From positions 70,288,783 to 70,352,782 of the forward strand of contig JAKCOZ010000002.1 in the NCBI GenBank assembly GCA_022605955.1: a stretch of 64,000 nucleotides of DNA, given 5' to 3'. How positions within the stretch are numbered: the first letter of the stretch is position 1; each line of letters opens with the position of its first letter. Source of the DNA: Rallus limicola. Taxonomy: Eukaryota; Chordata; Aves; Gruiformes; Rallidae. Positions 10,961-22,400 of this stretch are shown here, one piece after another. Position numbers and translations under genes: made by a program. Under the pieces are notes generated by a model. It ran no database searches and had not been told where the DNA came from. It saw only the letters and a list, made by a program, of their open reading frames with translations.

Positions 10961-12640
10961 TTCCCATTTTTTATGCAAGTGGACCAGCATCAAGAGAGGT
11001 ATCCAGTACCTGAGGGGATTAACCACACAAGAGAAGGTTTATTATGACACAGACAACATGCAGTTACTCACGGATACAGAGGAAGTCCAATGTACATGAC
11101 CCATATGATGGAAGATTGTACAATACATACCACTGCTGTATGCCAACTCATTGGCAGTAATGATGTGCAAAGGCAAAGAGGAACCAACAGTGGATGAAGT
11201 GGCTGGCAGATTCTGGTAATGTGAAGAAAATCTCTCTTTCTCCCTTATCTTGGCTGTGGAGAAACTGTCTCAGAAGGTCAGGAATTCAAAAAGAATGCGG
11301 GTTTTTCCCCCCCCCCCACCTGTATGGACAAGTATTTCAGCTATTAAGCACAAGTGTTCCTCTGCTCAAGAGAGAGGATATAGTGGGTACACACCACAGC
11401 GCATCTTGTGGATTTACCTGCACAACGATGGAGAGTACATTAAGTAGGATGGAAAACCTACCTAGACCCTAGAGGCATGACTATGTGAGCTGCAAGGAAA
11501 ACAACTCACAACAGGGGATTCTTCCAGAAAAATTGCTGCTCTGGTTTCCAACCCGGCAGTTCTCTGGACTGATTATGGAAGGCCTAATTGCAAATACTGT
11601 GACCGGGACTAGAGGGGCACTGTCTATGGGCAGGCGGAGGAGAGGGACAGCCAGGTTAGTTGGACTGTGTGGATCGAATGGTCTGGCACATACGGGCCCC
11701 AGGAGTTTAAGGCTCTAGTACTAAACACTGTGCACAGTGTGGCATCAAACTGCAAAACATCTGTATTTCTGTAGTGACAAGTTCATGCTATTGGAGGCTG
11801 AAGTGAGCCTGTTTGGGCATGACTGGGAAAAACACCCCATTGTGACTATCACAGAGACTGTGCATCCTGTGTGTAGACTTCTGGAGAGGGTATTTCAAGG
11901 ACCCAAAAGGGTAAGGACCTGCCAGACATGCTGGAACTTTTATACCAACTGGAGTCAAAGGCATCAGCCAAGTGGTACGCCACAACTGATATAGTGGATG
12001 TGGTTTTCTAAACCCCTTTGGTGCCATAGCACAGGCCACAGTTTGCTTTCATTCAGAGAGGGTCCAGTAGACCTGGAATTGACTGCCCCAGGGGTGGAAA
12101 CACAGCTCCACCATTTGCCAAGGGCTGATCCAGACTGCAGGGTCTGGATCAGGGTGAGGATCTGGAATACCTGCAGTACAACAGCATTGTATGGGGCAAC
12201 ACAGCAGAAGTTGCTTCTGAGAAAGGGAAGAAAATATTCCAATTTCTTCTGAAAGCTCTTTTTGCCATGAAAAAAGTAATGTCAAGGGACCTGTACAGAA
12301 GATCTAGCTTTTAGGGATAAAATGGCAGGATAGAAGACATGGTATTGCAATGGATGTGATCAATAGCTCTCTCTCAATTCACAAAAAGGAAGCACAAACT
12401 TTCTTAGGCATTGTGGGTTCTTGGTGGATGCAAATTCCAAATTACAGTCTATTTTTTTTTCAGGTGACCTAGAAGAAGAATGATTTCAATGGATCTCTGA
12501 GCAACTTGCTGAGAAGTTTGCCTGCCAAAGCTATGGAATCAAATCTGCCATCTGTCTGGGGATACCACATCTAATCTGGGCAGGAACTGATCATCTTTGG
12601 AAGGCAGAAGTTAAAATGATGAGTAAATGAGCTACATGAC
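10960..12640 (+). pseudogene. Decayed endogenous retrovirus protease/RT region (ERVL-like)
   Basis: Old ERV internal sequence on the + strand. Readable islands occur in shifting frames. WEKHPIV at about 11,824 belongs to the stretch near the protease/RT boundary, and AKWYATTDI at 11,967-11,993 is the RT palm region with its aspartate. Further RT-like islands follow to about 12,330, then a block around 12,400-12,450. Stops and frameshifts separate all islands, a C-run sits at 11,307-11,317, and there is no complete domain, integrase or env. It cannot make protein. A block of it (12,281-12,460) recurs diverged at 48,935-49,150. Class III (ERVL-like) is my best reading from the RT islands. No 3' LTR is seen before 13.7 kb. 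Confidence 0.75.
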
Positions 12641-13737
12641 CTTAAAGGATAGCAAACAATTTTGTTTAGGTATGAACCTAACAGTGAAATTTGAGAGCAC
12701 CTCATAGACACTTCTGAATGCTTTCATAAAACATTTATTCTTTAACATTTTTACCTGCTAAGGAGTTAAACAGTCTAATAAATATGTTTTCATGAATAAA
12801 AGTTGTTTCTGATATTATATATTACAGTCCTCTCATACTTTGCAATAGTTGTTTCATAAGTGTTCAGTATAGACAGGGAGGAGATCACTGTAAACTTGGC
12901 CTTTATTTAGAGAGATGGAAAACACTTCAGACATTTCTGTCCATTTTAAAGCATTCTATCCAAAATACTCGCTGACAAAGCTACAGAAAACCACCAATGT
13001 TTCAATATTTATGGATTATCTGAGGGTAACTTACAGAAAGAAAGCACACATTTTTCTTTATGTTTCTGAATTATCCAATGGTATAGTCATTTTTCCTAAC
13101 CCGAAATGTTAATGGTGCTATGCTACTAAAGCATATAATGGCATGGGATGGTGTATAATAGTATAAAAGGGGTAAGTGGGATAACTTCTTTTCAGCAAAG
13201 GCAACTAAATTTAACTTTTCAAATTACAGATGTCTAGAATTGCGTATTTCATTTATTCTGTGATACATGAAAACTGCATATTCATTGGATTTCAGGGATT
13301 AACTCTTTTGCAATTTGTATGCATATTTACTATCTATCTAAGAATTAGGAATTTCATTGTTAGTCCATTTTTTAAATCGTGGCCTGAAGTTGTATTTTCA
13401 ATTTTTCAACCATACCCAGTGCTTACAGAGTGGATATGGTGATGCTTTCATTCCCTGCTTCAATCTGTCCAGACTCTTACCCTTCAAATAAAGTTGGGAA
13501 AACAGCCTAAAGTAAAAGGATTACTTTGCTCATAGATAGCTATATAGCCTGCTATAATTGAAAATAATAAAACTTCAGTAAATATATTAAAAAACTTTTA
13601 GCAATTTTTACAATACCTTTAAAATATTCCATTGCTTCATTAATTTGGAATAATTCAATAGTAATTATAATCACTTTGAATTTATTTTAAATAAAGCACT
13701 AAATAAATAACTTCACAAAATTTTAAGATGCAAAGAG
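12641..13737. other. AT-rich sequence, nothing recognised
   Basis: Very AT-rich towards 13,560-13,730; no gene or named repeat. GC content jumps sharply at about 13,738 where the SUN-related segment begins. Confidence 0.5.
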
Positions 13738-14060
13738 CACTCTCTTTATGTGTGTCTGGCTGTGGAAAAGCCAGTGCCTGCAAAGGCTCTTCCTTGCTCT
13801 ACCCTCCTTCCTTCGCTGGGAACATGTGGTGCTTGGTCAAAAATGCTCCTCACTGCTGAGGCCCATGGTCATGGGTGAGTGTTGGTGAGACAGCACTTCT
13901 CTGTGTTGCTAACAGGCTCCACAGAGAGAGGCCTCTTTCTGAGGGACCCCTGCAGATTGACAGGCGGAATTGTGGAGCACTCTGGCAGACAGCCCCTTTG
14001 CTGCCTGCCGAATGATGGCTTCCTCCCAGCCACAGGGGAAGACAGCCCTCCCTTCTGAGA
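13738..14060 (+). pseudogene. Diverged copy of SUN-gene intron 3 upstream of the gene
   Basis: From about 13,750 the sequence follows intron 3 of the SUN gene (14,921-15,215) for about 300 bp with many mismatches. Shared blocks include TGGCTGTGG, TGGTCAAAAATGC, CCTCACTGC, GACCCCTGCA and CCCCTTTGCTGCCTGC. The similarity begins where the exon-3 splice donor lies in the gene, but exon 3 itself is absent. This is a leftover of a second SUN paralogue, not an exon. Its first 93 bp are also present, unchanged, at 8,342-8,434. Confidence 0.75.
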
Positions 14061-14110
14061 GTGCTTAGGTCAATATGCCCCAAACAGCAACCTCTCCTTG
14101 GTAACCGCTC

Positions 14111-14176
14111 TGAGGTCATAGTGGGTATCACCTGTGAGCACTTTGTGAGGTCATATACCTGCTGCCCGCTTTAAAA
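14111..14176 (+). promoter_or_regulatory. Candidate promoter of the SUN-domain gene
   Basis: TGAGGTCATA occurs twice, at 14,111-14,120 and 14,146-14,155, exactly 35 bp apart. It is followed by a TATA-like TTTAAAA at 14,170-14,176, which would place the transcription start near 14,200 and give a 5' UTR of about 65 bp. TGAGGTCA (TGACCTCA on the other strand) resembles CRE/nuclear-receptor half sites. CREM-driven short promoters are typical of post-meiotic testis genes, but binding here is inference. Confidence 0.4.
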
Positions 14177-14266
14177 CCCTACGTTGCAGAGGTTGGCATC
14201 AGTGCGAAGCAGGCCTCTTGCAAGGAGGTTGTAAGCTGCTTGGCTCTTGGCTCTTTGGAAGAGAGC

Positions 14267-17200
14267 ATGGTTTTTCCTTCATATAACCAGGGTGCTGGAG
14301 ATGTGGGGATGTCAGCCAGGTTGGGCAGGTGAGTGCAAGAGCATGGAGGGATCAGGTCAGGAGCCTTGGGCGCTGCCCGGCTTCCCAGCAGGAGCAGGCG
14401 GCCCCAGAGCATGGGTCTATCTGCACTCCTGCCCTCCCGCCAGGCAGCCCAGCAACCTCACCCCATGGGCACAGCCACGCTCCTTCTCTGGGGAGAGCCA
14501 AGTGGGGTCATGCAGCTTCCCTATGTCAGGACAGAGGTCTTTTGTCCCTGGGGGTGGCATGCCACAGGCCAGACCTTCCCAAAGGCCCTTGAGCCCTCGG
14601 GCTTTCAGCTGTGCTGCACCCAGAAATGTGGTGGCAAGCAAGGCAAATAGACATCCTAACCTAACCTCTGGCATTGGTAACTACCTTGTTCCTTCCCTTT
14701 TAGAACACGCAACACCCACCAAAAGAGCAGGAGGGTCCAAAGGCTCCTTTTCCTGTTACCGCTCCTCATCCTGTCCGGTGAGCACCCCGACCCAAAATGG
14801 TCCTCTCAAGCCTAGGGAGGGGGACCAGCTCCCAAGGAAAATAACCATCTCTTGACAATGTGACCCACAGGTGTTGTCCTATGGCAGGGAGTACTGGTGT
14901 GGGGAAAGGAAGCAGCCTTGGTAAGTGTCTCTGGCTGTGGGAAAGCCAACGCCTGCAATGGCTCTCACTCTGCCCTCCTTTCTCCACTGGGAACAATGGG
15001 GCGCCTGGTCAAAAATGCCCCTCACTGCAGAGGCAGAGGGGCGTGGGTGAGGGGGGCATTTCTGTTTGCTTTTTGGTCTCCTTAGCACCTTGATGGGGTT
15101 CCACACAGAGGTGCGTCTTTCCGAGTGACCCCTGCAAAATGGCAGGCTGAAGCATGGAGTGCTCTGGCATCTGGCCCCTTTGCTGCCTGCACATCTCCCG
15201 GGTAGCTGCAGGGGTCTGACGAAGACCCCAAAGATGCTCTGCTGCATGTGACAGCTTCAAGAGCCACACCTTGGCGTTGGGGTCCAAAATAACTCCCAAG
15301 TAGCAGGAAATCCTGCCAGCTTTCCTGAGGACAGTCTCCTCTGGGCCAGTGGAGTGCCTCTCCAAAGTGTCAATTCTTAAGCAGCAAATCAGCTACTTAA
15401 GGAGTGTTTCCCACCCTTTATTTTGCAGGTGGGGTCAGACCTTCCTGAAGCAGAGGTTCAGAGTACAGGGTAAGAGTGCTTGGAGGGTGTGTGGGGGGCC
15501 CAAGCGCACAGGTGTTTGGAGCCTCCCTTAAGAGTTTGGACTGCCTCTGGACTAGACCTGCTTCCTCTTTGTCTCCAGGACCTCAAGGAAGATGCAGGAG
15601 CTCCAGGAGGTGGTGGCTCAGGTCTCTGCAGAGAGAGAAGTCATCCTGCAGGCAGTAGACGAGGTCCTCAGAGAGCACAGTGTCGAAGATGAGAGGAGAC
15701 ATGTAAGGGTGCCGGCGGCAGATCAGAGACCTCGCTACATTTTGGGGCTCCCTTCTGCTGCTTCCTCCCTGCACTCTCAAAGTTGGCACCTTTTCCAACA
15801 AGTCTGGCCTTGGTCGTCCTGGCACAGAGGCGCTGCTTGGCTCTGTGCTAGGACCGGGTGTTCACACAAGGCAGTTTGTGCATGTGTTTTGACGTTCACT
15901 GCCATCTCTCCATTCCCAATTCCTTCCCAGGAAATCCTGCAGTTGACCCAGGCAGCAATTCAGAAGGTGCTCGACAACTACCTCCCCATGCCTGACTGGG
16001 CTCTTGAAGCCATAGGTATGCAGATGGGAAGTCTCACTGCCTTCCTGCCCCCCATATACATCTGGCACACCCCAAAGTTAGACAAGCTCTGCTTTTGTAT
16101 CCGATGGCTGCACCCTAACACATCACTCCAACTCCTCACCTCTGTCCATCTACTTGTCAGGTGCCACCATTGATACGGAGAGGACCTCCAAGAGCTATGG
16201 TGGACAAGGCAAGAAGACCTGGTGGCTTCCTTCATTCATCACCTCTTCTGCAGTCACACCAGAGACAATCTTGCAGGTAACACAAAAAGGATGTGGACCT
16301 GCCGGGCGTGCATTCAGAGGAGGGCCACAAAACTGATCAATGGCCTGGAGCAGCTCTCCTATGAAGACAAGCTGAGAGTGTGTGGCTTGTTTAGCCTGGA
16401 GAAGGAGGCTCCAGGGGGTTTTAAACTAGAAAAGGGGAGACTTAGATTGGATATTAGGAAAAAAATCAACACAATTCTGACAAAGCAGAGCCAGTCTGGG
16501 AAAGGTGGTGGAGCCCAGAGGTTTTGGAGCTCCGCTTCCTTCTTGCTACCTACAGGCATCAACTTGTACCGGCTGAGGAGCAGGACTGCAGCCCACAGGC
16601 AGGGCTGGTTCTCTGCTTCTGGCCAAACAGGCAGCTCTGCTGAATCTTTGACTGCCTGGCTGCTAATGATCATGGCTTTCTGGTTGCAGCCCCGGATCAT
16701 GGCTGGCCGCTGCTGGGCCTTCCCAGGATCTAAGGGCCACGTGGTCATCCGGCTGCCCAAGGCAATCAGACCAACGGCTTTCACCATCTGGCATATCTCT
16801 GAGGCAGCCTGGTCTTCCGCGGGACACAGCAGTGCACCCAAAGAATTTGCTGTCTCTGTAAGTCTTTGCCTTGTGCTTCTCAAGGCAGGGGAGGTGGGGT
16901 GGGGTGGGCTAGCCCCAGGGAAAAGCTCTAGCAGACAGGTGCTTCTTGCAGCAACAGCAGCAGCTTCTTTCAGGCACCTGCCTGGGGCTGGCTGCTGCAG
17001 AGCACCGCATCCCGTGGGGCCCTGTGCTTCTGTGGGGCAGCTTCTCTGCTTCATGGCCAAGGATCCTGGAGCGTGTACTCACAGCATCCTGACCCAGAGT
17101 TGGCCCAAGCTGTGCCAGAGTACTGCTAGAGCTGGAGGGAGGAGGGGAAGGGTTCCCAGCTTCGGCCTCACTATCCTCTTCTTCTGTCACCCTGCTCAAG

Positions 17201-18018
17201 ACTGACCTGCTCCCTCTGTTTCTTGTCTTTAGGGAGTGGACGAGGACTCAGCAGAAACTCTGCTGGGATTGTTCATCTATGACACACGGGACATAGTTGC
17301 TCAGACTTTCCCCGTGCAGGTACTGCAAGGACTGTGGGCAGGATACCTGTCAAGGAGGCAGGGTTGTCTCCAAGGCCTTGAAGGACAGAGTGGGGACAGT
17401 CACCCCAGCCAGCCTCTGCTCTCCCATGCTCCTTGGCTCTTGCAGGGAAAATGGCAAGAGCAGAGCAATGGGGATTTGCTCTGCAGGCCAAGGCAGCCGC
17501 CCCACCTTTGCAAGGGCTTTCCTTTTCCTTTGTGTAGCGTACAGACAGTGGAAGCGGGAAGGGGTCTGGTAAGGGAAACTGTACACCTCAGTATGGATGG
17601 TGAGAGGGAGGATGACAGGGGTCTTTCTTCCTCCCTGGGAAGAACTCTTCCCCCTTCCCACAGTATCCCTGGCAACCAAACATCTCTGGCTTCCTGAGCT
17701 CCCCACAGCGAGCCTCTAAGGCCAGGCCTTTGCTTTCGAGGCACAGAGTGTTTGTCCCTGGCCCAAGCAAAGGAGGGTCTGCTTCCTCTGGCTTCCTCCT
17801 GAAAGTGTGGGCCCAGGGGCTGCCTTTATGTGCTCCACCTCTTGCCACCTGCCGAATTATGGCTTCTTCCCATTTCCTTACAGATGGAGCTTCCCAGGAG
17901 CTTTCAATACATCAAATTCCAGGTGCACAGCAACTGGGGCAACCCAGAGTACACCTGCCTGTACAGAGTGGAGGTCCACGGGAAGACGGTGACCCATAAT
18001 GGCCACCTACAGGCCTAA
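14267..18018 (+). CDS. SUN-domain protein, SUN3/SUN5-like, 313 aa, ten coding exons
   Basis: Exons: 14267-14328, 14704-14777, 14871-14920, 15429-15469, 15579-15702, 15931-16015, 16161-16276, 16690-16857, 17233-17319, 17884-18018. They sum to 942 nt in one open frame, and every intron is GT-AG. The start ATG has A at -3 and G at +4; an in-frame ATG at 14,309 is the alternative. Residues 35-56 are hydrophobic (LLFLLPLLILSG, VVLWQGVLVW), a single nuclear-envelope anchor. Residues 77-135 are coiled-coil prone. The SUN domain spans about 140-305, with MPDWALEAIG, RCWAFPGS, SAPKEFAV, LLGLFIYD, SNWGNPEYTCLYRVEVHG; the paired Cys192 and Cys294 and Tyr296 are kept. SUN proteins trimerise in the perinuclear space and bind KASH peptides (LINC complex). 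Thr154 stands where SUN1/2 have the KASH-linking Cys, as in SUN3. Human SUN3 is about 357 aa. The family call is firm; the exact paralogue is open. Confidence 0.9.
16285..16475 (+). mobile_element. CR1 LINE fragment inside SUN intron 7
   Basis: From GCGTGCATTCAGAGGAGGGC to about 16,475 the sequence is CR1 ORF2 end plus the start of the 3' region (CTCTCCTATGAAGACAAGCT, TTTAGCCTGGAGAAGGAGGC, TTAGATTGGATATTAGGAAA), in the same orientation as the gene. It begins within ten bases of the exon-7 donor but leaves donor and next acceptor intact. It lengthens intron 7 to about 413 bp. Confidence 0.85.
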
Positions 18019-18037
18019 GAGCTCCCTCTGGAAGTAT

Positions 18038-18043
18038 AATAAA
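18038..18043 (+). terminator. Polyadenylation signal of the SUN-domain gene
   Basis: AATAAA lies 20 bases after the TAA stop, with a T/GT-rich element (TGTTTTTGTGTT) at about 18,050 downstream. This gives an unusually short 3' UTR of roughly 40 nt. Confidence 0.75.
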
Positions 18044-18599
18044 AGAAGATGTTTTTGTGTTCAACTTGAGTGTCTTTTCTTGGCTAAGATGTTCCCAGGA
18101 GCTTTTGGCAAGTTGCCCCTCCAGTGGGGAAGGGAGCTTTCTCTCTCAGGAGAAGGACGCTGGTGGTCCAGGAGGAAAGGAACCAGGCAGGGGACTGGGG
18201 CTTGAAGGAGAGGTCCCCGTGGGTCCAGCTCTAGTTCCTGCCTGCAACGGTCGTTCACCAAAGCTCCAGTGTCACTGAGAGAGTAGAACTGCAGGCTCAG
18301 GAAAGCTCTCCCACTGGCAGAGGAGTGAAGCACATCTTTCTGTCAGGCCCCATGCCCTCTCCTCATTCCTAAGTGGTGCTGGGTGGCACAGAGAACTCAG
18401 GGCTCTTCCTTGCTCACAGGTGCCCCTTCTCACTGGAGCCGCTTTCTGCAGGTGGGGGGCTTCCCTCAGGGATCGGGCACTCACTGGCCTTCACCTGGCT
18501 CTGCAAGATGATGGCCAGGGAAGCCCTTCTCCAGACAGGCCACAGCAACACATTTGGAAAGAACTGTCAGAAACAGGCCTCCCAATTCCACAGCTCCCT

Positions 18600-18700
18600 T
18601 TGGTGAGGCTCTGAGGCAACCCTTTGCTTTCAAGTCACAGAGGGTGGCCCGGGCAAAGGAGAGTTTGCTTTCTCTGGAAGCTTGGGAAACTGCAGGTTTG
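18600..18700 (+). pseudogene. Diverged copy of SUN-gene intron 9 downstream of the gene
   Basis: The block resembles 17,705-17,805 in intron 9. Shared pieces include CCTTTGCTTTC, CACAGAG, GCAAAGGAG and TTCTCTGG. It sits about 600 bp after the poly(A) signal, without any exon. Together with the intron-3-like block upstream it shows that the gene lies between remnants of related SUN genes. Positions 18,060-18,600 are GC-rich but hold no exon I can recognise. Confidence 0.6.
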
Positions 18701-18734
18701 GAAACTTTTATACAGTATGTAAAGATCACGAGTC

Positions 18735-19457
18735 TCTAGGAAGTCATAAAAGAAAATTCACACTCTTTATTTCTTCCCTACAGTATTCATCAGTCAGTTT
18801 TCAATATTCTCTTAAATCCTATAGTATACCTCAGCGTTCCAAGTGTCTGTATTTTATTTGAATATTGAAATGGCTTGAAGTTCACTTCTTGAGTCTTGGT
18901 GTTTTTGAAGGCTATGAAATGTTCTCTTATGACTTGGTATGGTCTGAAATGAACAGTTCAGGTCAGCATTTAAAGTATTTTGTGTATAACAGAGACACAT
19001 AGGAGACTCAACCAGCTGGATATTTAGTCAGAATTGTTTAATGTGACTACATTGGTTGTGAAGCCTACCATCAGGCAGGATAAGCAATATAATCCTAGGC
19101 ACAGACATTCGAATCTGTTGAGAAAATGTTGCATCACTCTTGCTCTATATGATTTTACAGATCCTGGCACAGTAGAACCAGGATCTTTAAAAATTATTAT
19201 GATTATAGAAACTGTTATCATCATCCAGATTACTCCTGCCGAAAATTTTCCCCATGCAATTGACAATGAACTAAATACTTCAGGTCTGGTTTTTTTAAGT
19301 TATTACATTTCCACAGATAGTCACACCGTTGAGATTTCAAATCACCAAAGCTCTTAATTCCCATATATTTTGCTTTTAATGGCCTTATCCACAGTCCAAG
19401 AAAAAAAACCAAAGCATATTTTTTTCTTTCATGCAATTTTCTATGTTCAGTTATGAA
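18735..19457 (+). repeat. Right flank of the SUN segment, duplicated at 8,435-9,157
   Basis: 723 bp, three mismatches (all between 9,061/19,361 and 9,110/19,410) against 8,435-9,157. GC content drops sharply at 18,735, where the SUN-related island ends. No gene is recognisable inside. Homology to the upstream copy ends at TTATGAA (19,451-19,457). Confidence 0.95.
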
Positions 19458-22400
19458 AGGCAGTGTGACACTGCTTCAGTTACTAGAGACAAAAACCAAG
19501 CCAGAGACATGGAAGTCCCCTTTCTTTCTGACATACATTACAGCATCTACAATGTTTGTTATTAAATTATGTTGCTCGTTCATCAGCAGGAAAACACTGC
19601 TTTCAGAGAGAACAGCTCAGAAAGATCAGTTCTGTCCATCCCATTCCACTTTACCACTGAGTCTGTCCCAAGTGGGGTTATGTAAAAGCTCATTGCCAAA
19701 CTGCAAGGATCTTCTTGAAAATGTTTCACATTTAATCTGCAGAGTTCCTTTTTCATCCATTATCATGGATGATGTTTTCAGCTAGTTTTGGATGATGAAA
19801 GCCATGTTAAATTCAAAAGAATGCTTTTCTCAAATGGTTATCTTGAATCCATTCTACTGTGTCTGGAATTGCTAAGAATGGAGGATAAAATTGGTATACA
19901 GGATCACAGGAATCAGATGCATTTTTAAAGATATATCCATTAACATATTCTGACATTTCTGTTTCCCAGAGGTTTTCATAATGGCTTTCAGATCCCTTGA
20001 ATTATTTTCCTCTGTCAACATGAAGAGGATATTTTGTGCTCCTTCAGAAAAAAAACATACAGGCACATCTGTACAATCAATCTCCACCTTAAGTTTATTG
20101 CATACACAAAATTCAAAGTCATTAAAGGTCAAATTCTGATTTTCAGCCTGAAGCAAATTTGGGCAGAATATTATATCTAGTGGGCACTAACCTTGGTGAT
20201 ACATCAAATTTGGAAAGTCAATAAACAATCTTAAAATTATTGTTAAGAAAAAAGAGCTTCTGTAAGAAGAATTAAATTGAATTCAATTTGCCCATATAAC
20301 TGAGAAAGCCATATGTTATTGTTCATTTTCATCTCTATGCCTTGTAGTAAACTTTTGTGCTTTGTCCAAGTCTTTGAGCTGTGCTTGTTGCCTATTCCAT
20401 AATACTGTCTGAGCATAACTAGTATTTTCAATTACCACAGAATCAAACTTCTTAAGAGAAGAAAAGTTATGAAAGGGTTAGGTTTTTTTACTTCCAGTTA
20501 CCCACCCTGGATATCACCAGCCAGGGTCCTGGGGCATCCTTGGCATTCATCTGCATGCATCTCCCTGATCTCCAGGATCTGCACCTACTTCTGGGATTTT
20601 ACCTGTAACCTGTCTTTCCAAGACTCCTTCACCTTTTTAGGAACTCTTCGCTCCAGCTCCTCTTTCCAGAAGAAAAAGTCCCCAGTTTTCCCAATCTAAG
20701 TAGCCTATGTGTAGAAGTACAATGCATAATTAGGCTCCTATTAAGTTCTGCCCCATGACAAGGAACAGAATATTCTGAGAGCCATTCACACATGGCAAAA
20801 AGCTAAGGGGAGCATCAAGCACCACAGAAGATCTCATTCCAGTGTTTCACTTTACAATCTCTATCTCACTGAGAGGGAGAAATTCAGCACTGCCTCTGGG
20901 GCTTTACTAAATCTGAAGTCTGTGTCACTTTTAGAACAAGAACTTTTTTATCTCCAACCTACAATGAAAATGCAGTGGCAGCCACCATCAGTTACTGAAG
21001 TAGTGTTCAGGCCTCTTTGCTGCTTTCACTGATTTTGGTTGTGTAAAAAGAGGCAACTGCTGGGGTGAAGTAAACCTGCAATCTGCAGCACTGGCAAAGA
21101 AGCAAGTGCTGTACAAAAACTGCCTCTCAGAGTGCTGACTCAGGCCAGTGTGACTTCTTCATCAGTTTCAAGTCTCGAGAGGGAAAAAGGACCAAGCAAC
21201 TGCAGTAGAGAAATTTTCTTTACCCTTTTAGCAGCAATGAAGACAATAAAGACAGTGAGTTTGATGTAGTACATAGACAAAATGTCTCCATTCTCAAATC
21301 TAGATAATCCAAGATGGCCACCTACCCACTGCTGTCTATACTCTAGCATACTGAAGAGTTCAGTGTTTATTGTAATCTGACTCAGACTGTTACCAGCTTA
21401 ACCAATAGTGTCTTTTCTACACTGAAAAACAAAGTAAATATATCTATTTGTTACCTTCCCCCCATTTTTAAAATATCAGTATTTTGAAAAAAAGAAGGAA
21501 AAGTATAATAGAGAGTTCAACACGGGGACAATGTTGCAGTGTGGTATTTAAGGATGAGGGTTCACCACCACCAACAGGGTCAGCACTTCCTCTAGCAGGT
21601 GTGACTCACTGTGACATTCCCTCAGGAACTATACAGGTCATCCCAGTTGATTTTCTCCTGGGATGCTCAGATGACAGGAAGAGTATATAAATTTCTGTTG
21701 AGTTAGTTGTGTAAATCTGTCTCCCATGTTAGGAAATGATGTTACCTCCTAAAACACAGCTTCAAGGTAGCTTTGGTTTCTCCATTTCATTATCATTTTA
21801 GTAAGGTTTGAAATTTGCTTGGACAGTTGTTTTGAATGTGGATGTATGTTCATTTTCTGAATGAGGTTGGACTCATTTCTTTAAACAAACTTTTCTTCTA
21901 AATAAGACCTACTGGTAGATAGATGTTAGCCTTGGCTATCAAATCTTGTACTAATGGTGAATTCCTGAAGCCTCAAAATTAAATGGGAATGAGAAATTTA
22001 TCTGATTAAATTTAAACAGCTTGAATAAAGAATGTTATTTAAGCACAAGACAGGAAAGATCTTTTCTGGCAGGGAGAAGCAGCATTTCTGAAAAGATTTG
22101 GCTAACTGATGTCACAAGGTTATTAATAGATGATTAGTAAATGGGTTTAGGACAGTTTTATACTAACACAGCTTAGAAAAAACATGAAAAAAATGCATAG
22201 CAGGATGAACCTTAATATTCTGCTTAGCTTCATTGCTGAGTGCATAAAGAGACAAGACAGATGAAAGGAACTTTTTTCTCATCCCTATGCAACCCATTTT
22301 GTCATTTTCATCTCTATTCGTTATGTTTCATGTTCACAGAGAGAAAACCAAGAGCCAAGAGGTTACACTTAGTAATGAAGCCATATTTAATTGCTTTTTA

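Noticed and set aside
14247..14855. 202-codon frame across the start of the SUN gene
   Set aside because: It is mostly intron 1 read through in the GC-rich island; the coding frame there is a different one supported by splice sites and the downstream SUN domain.
16359..17060. 233-codon minus-strand frame opposite the SUN domain exons
   Set aside because: It is the antisense shadow of the exons and a CR1 fragment; it lacks recognisable features of its own.
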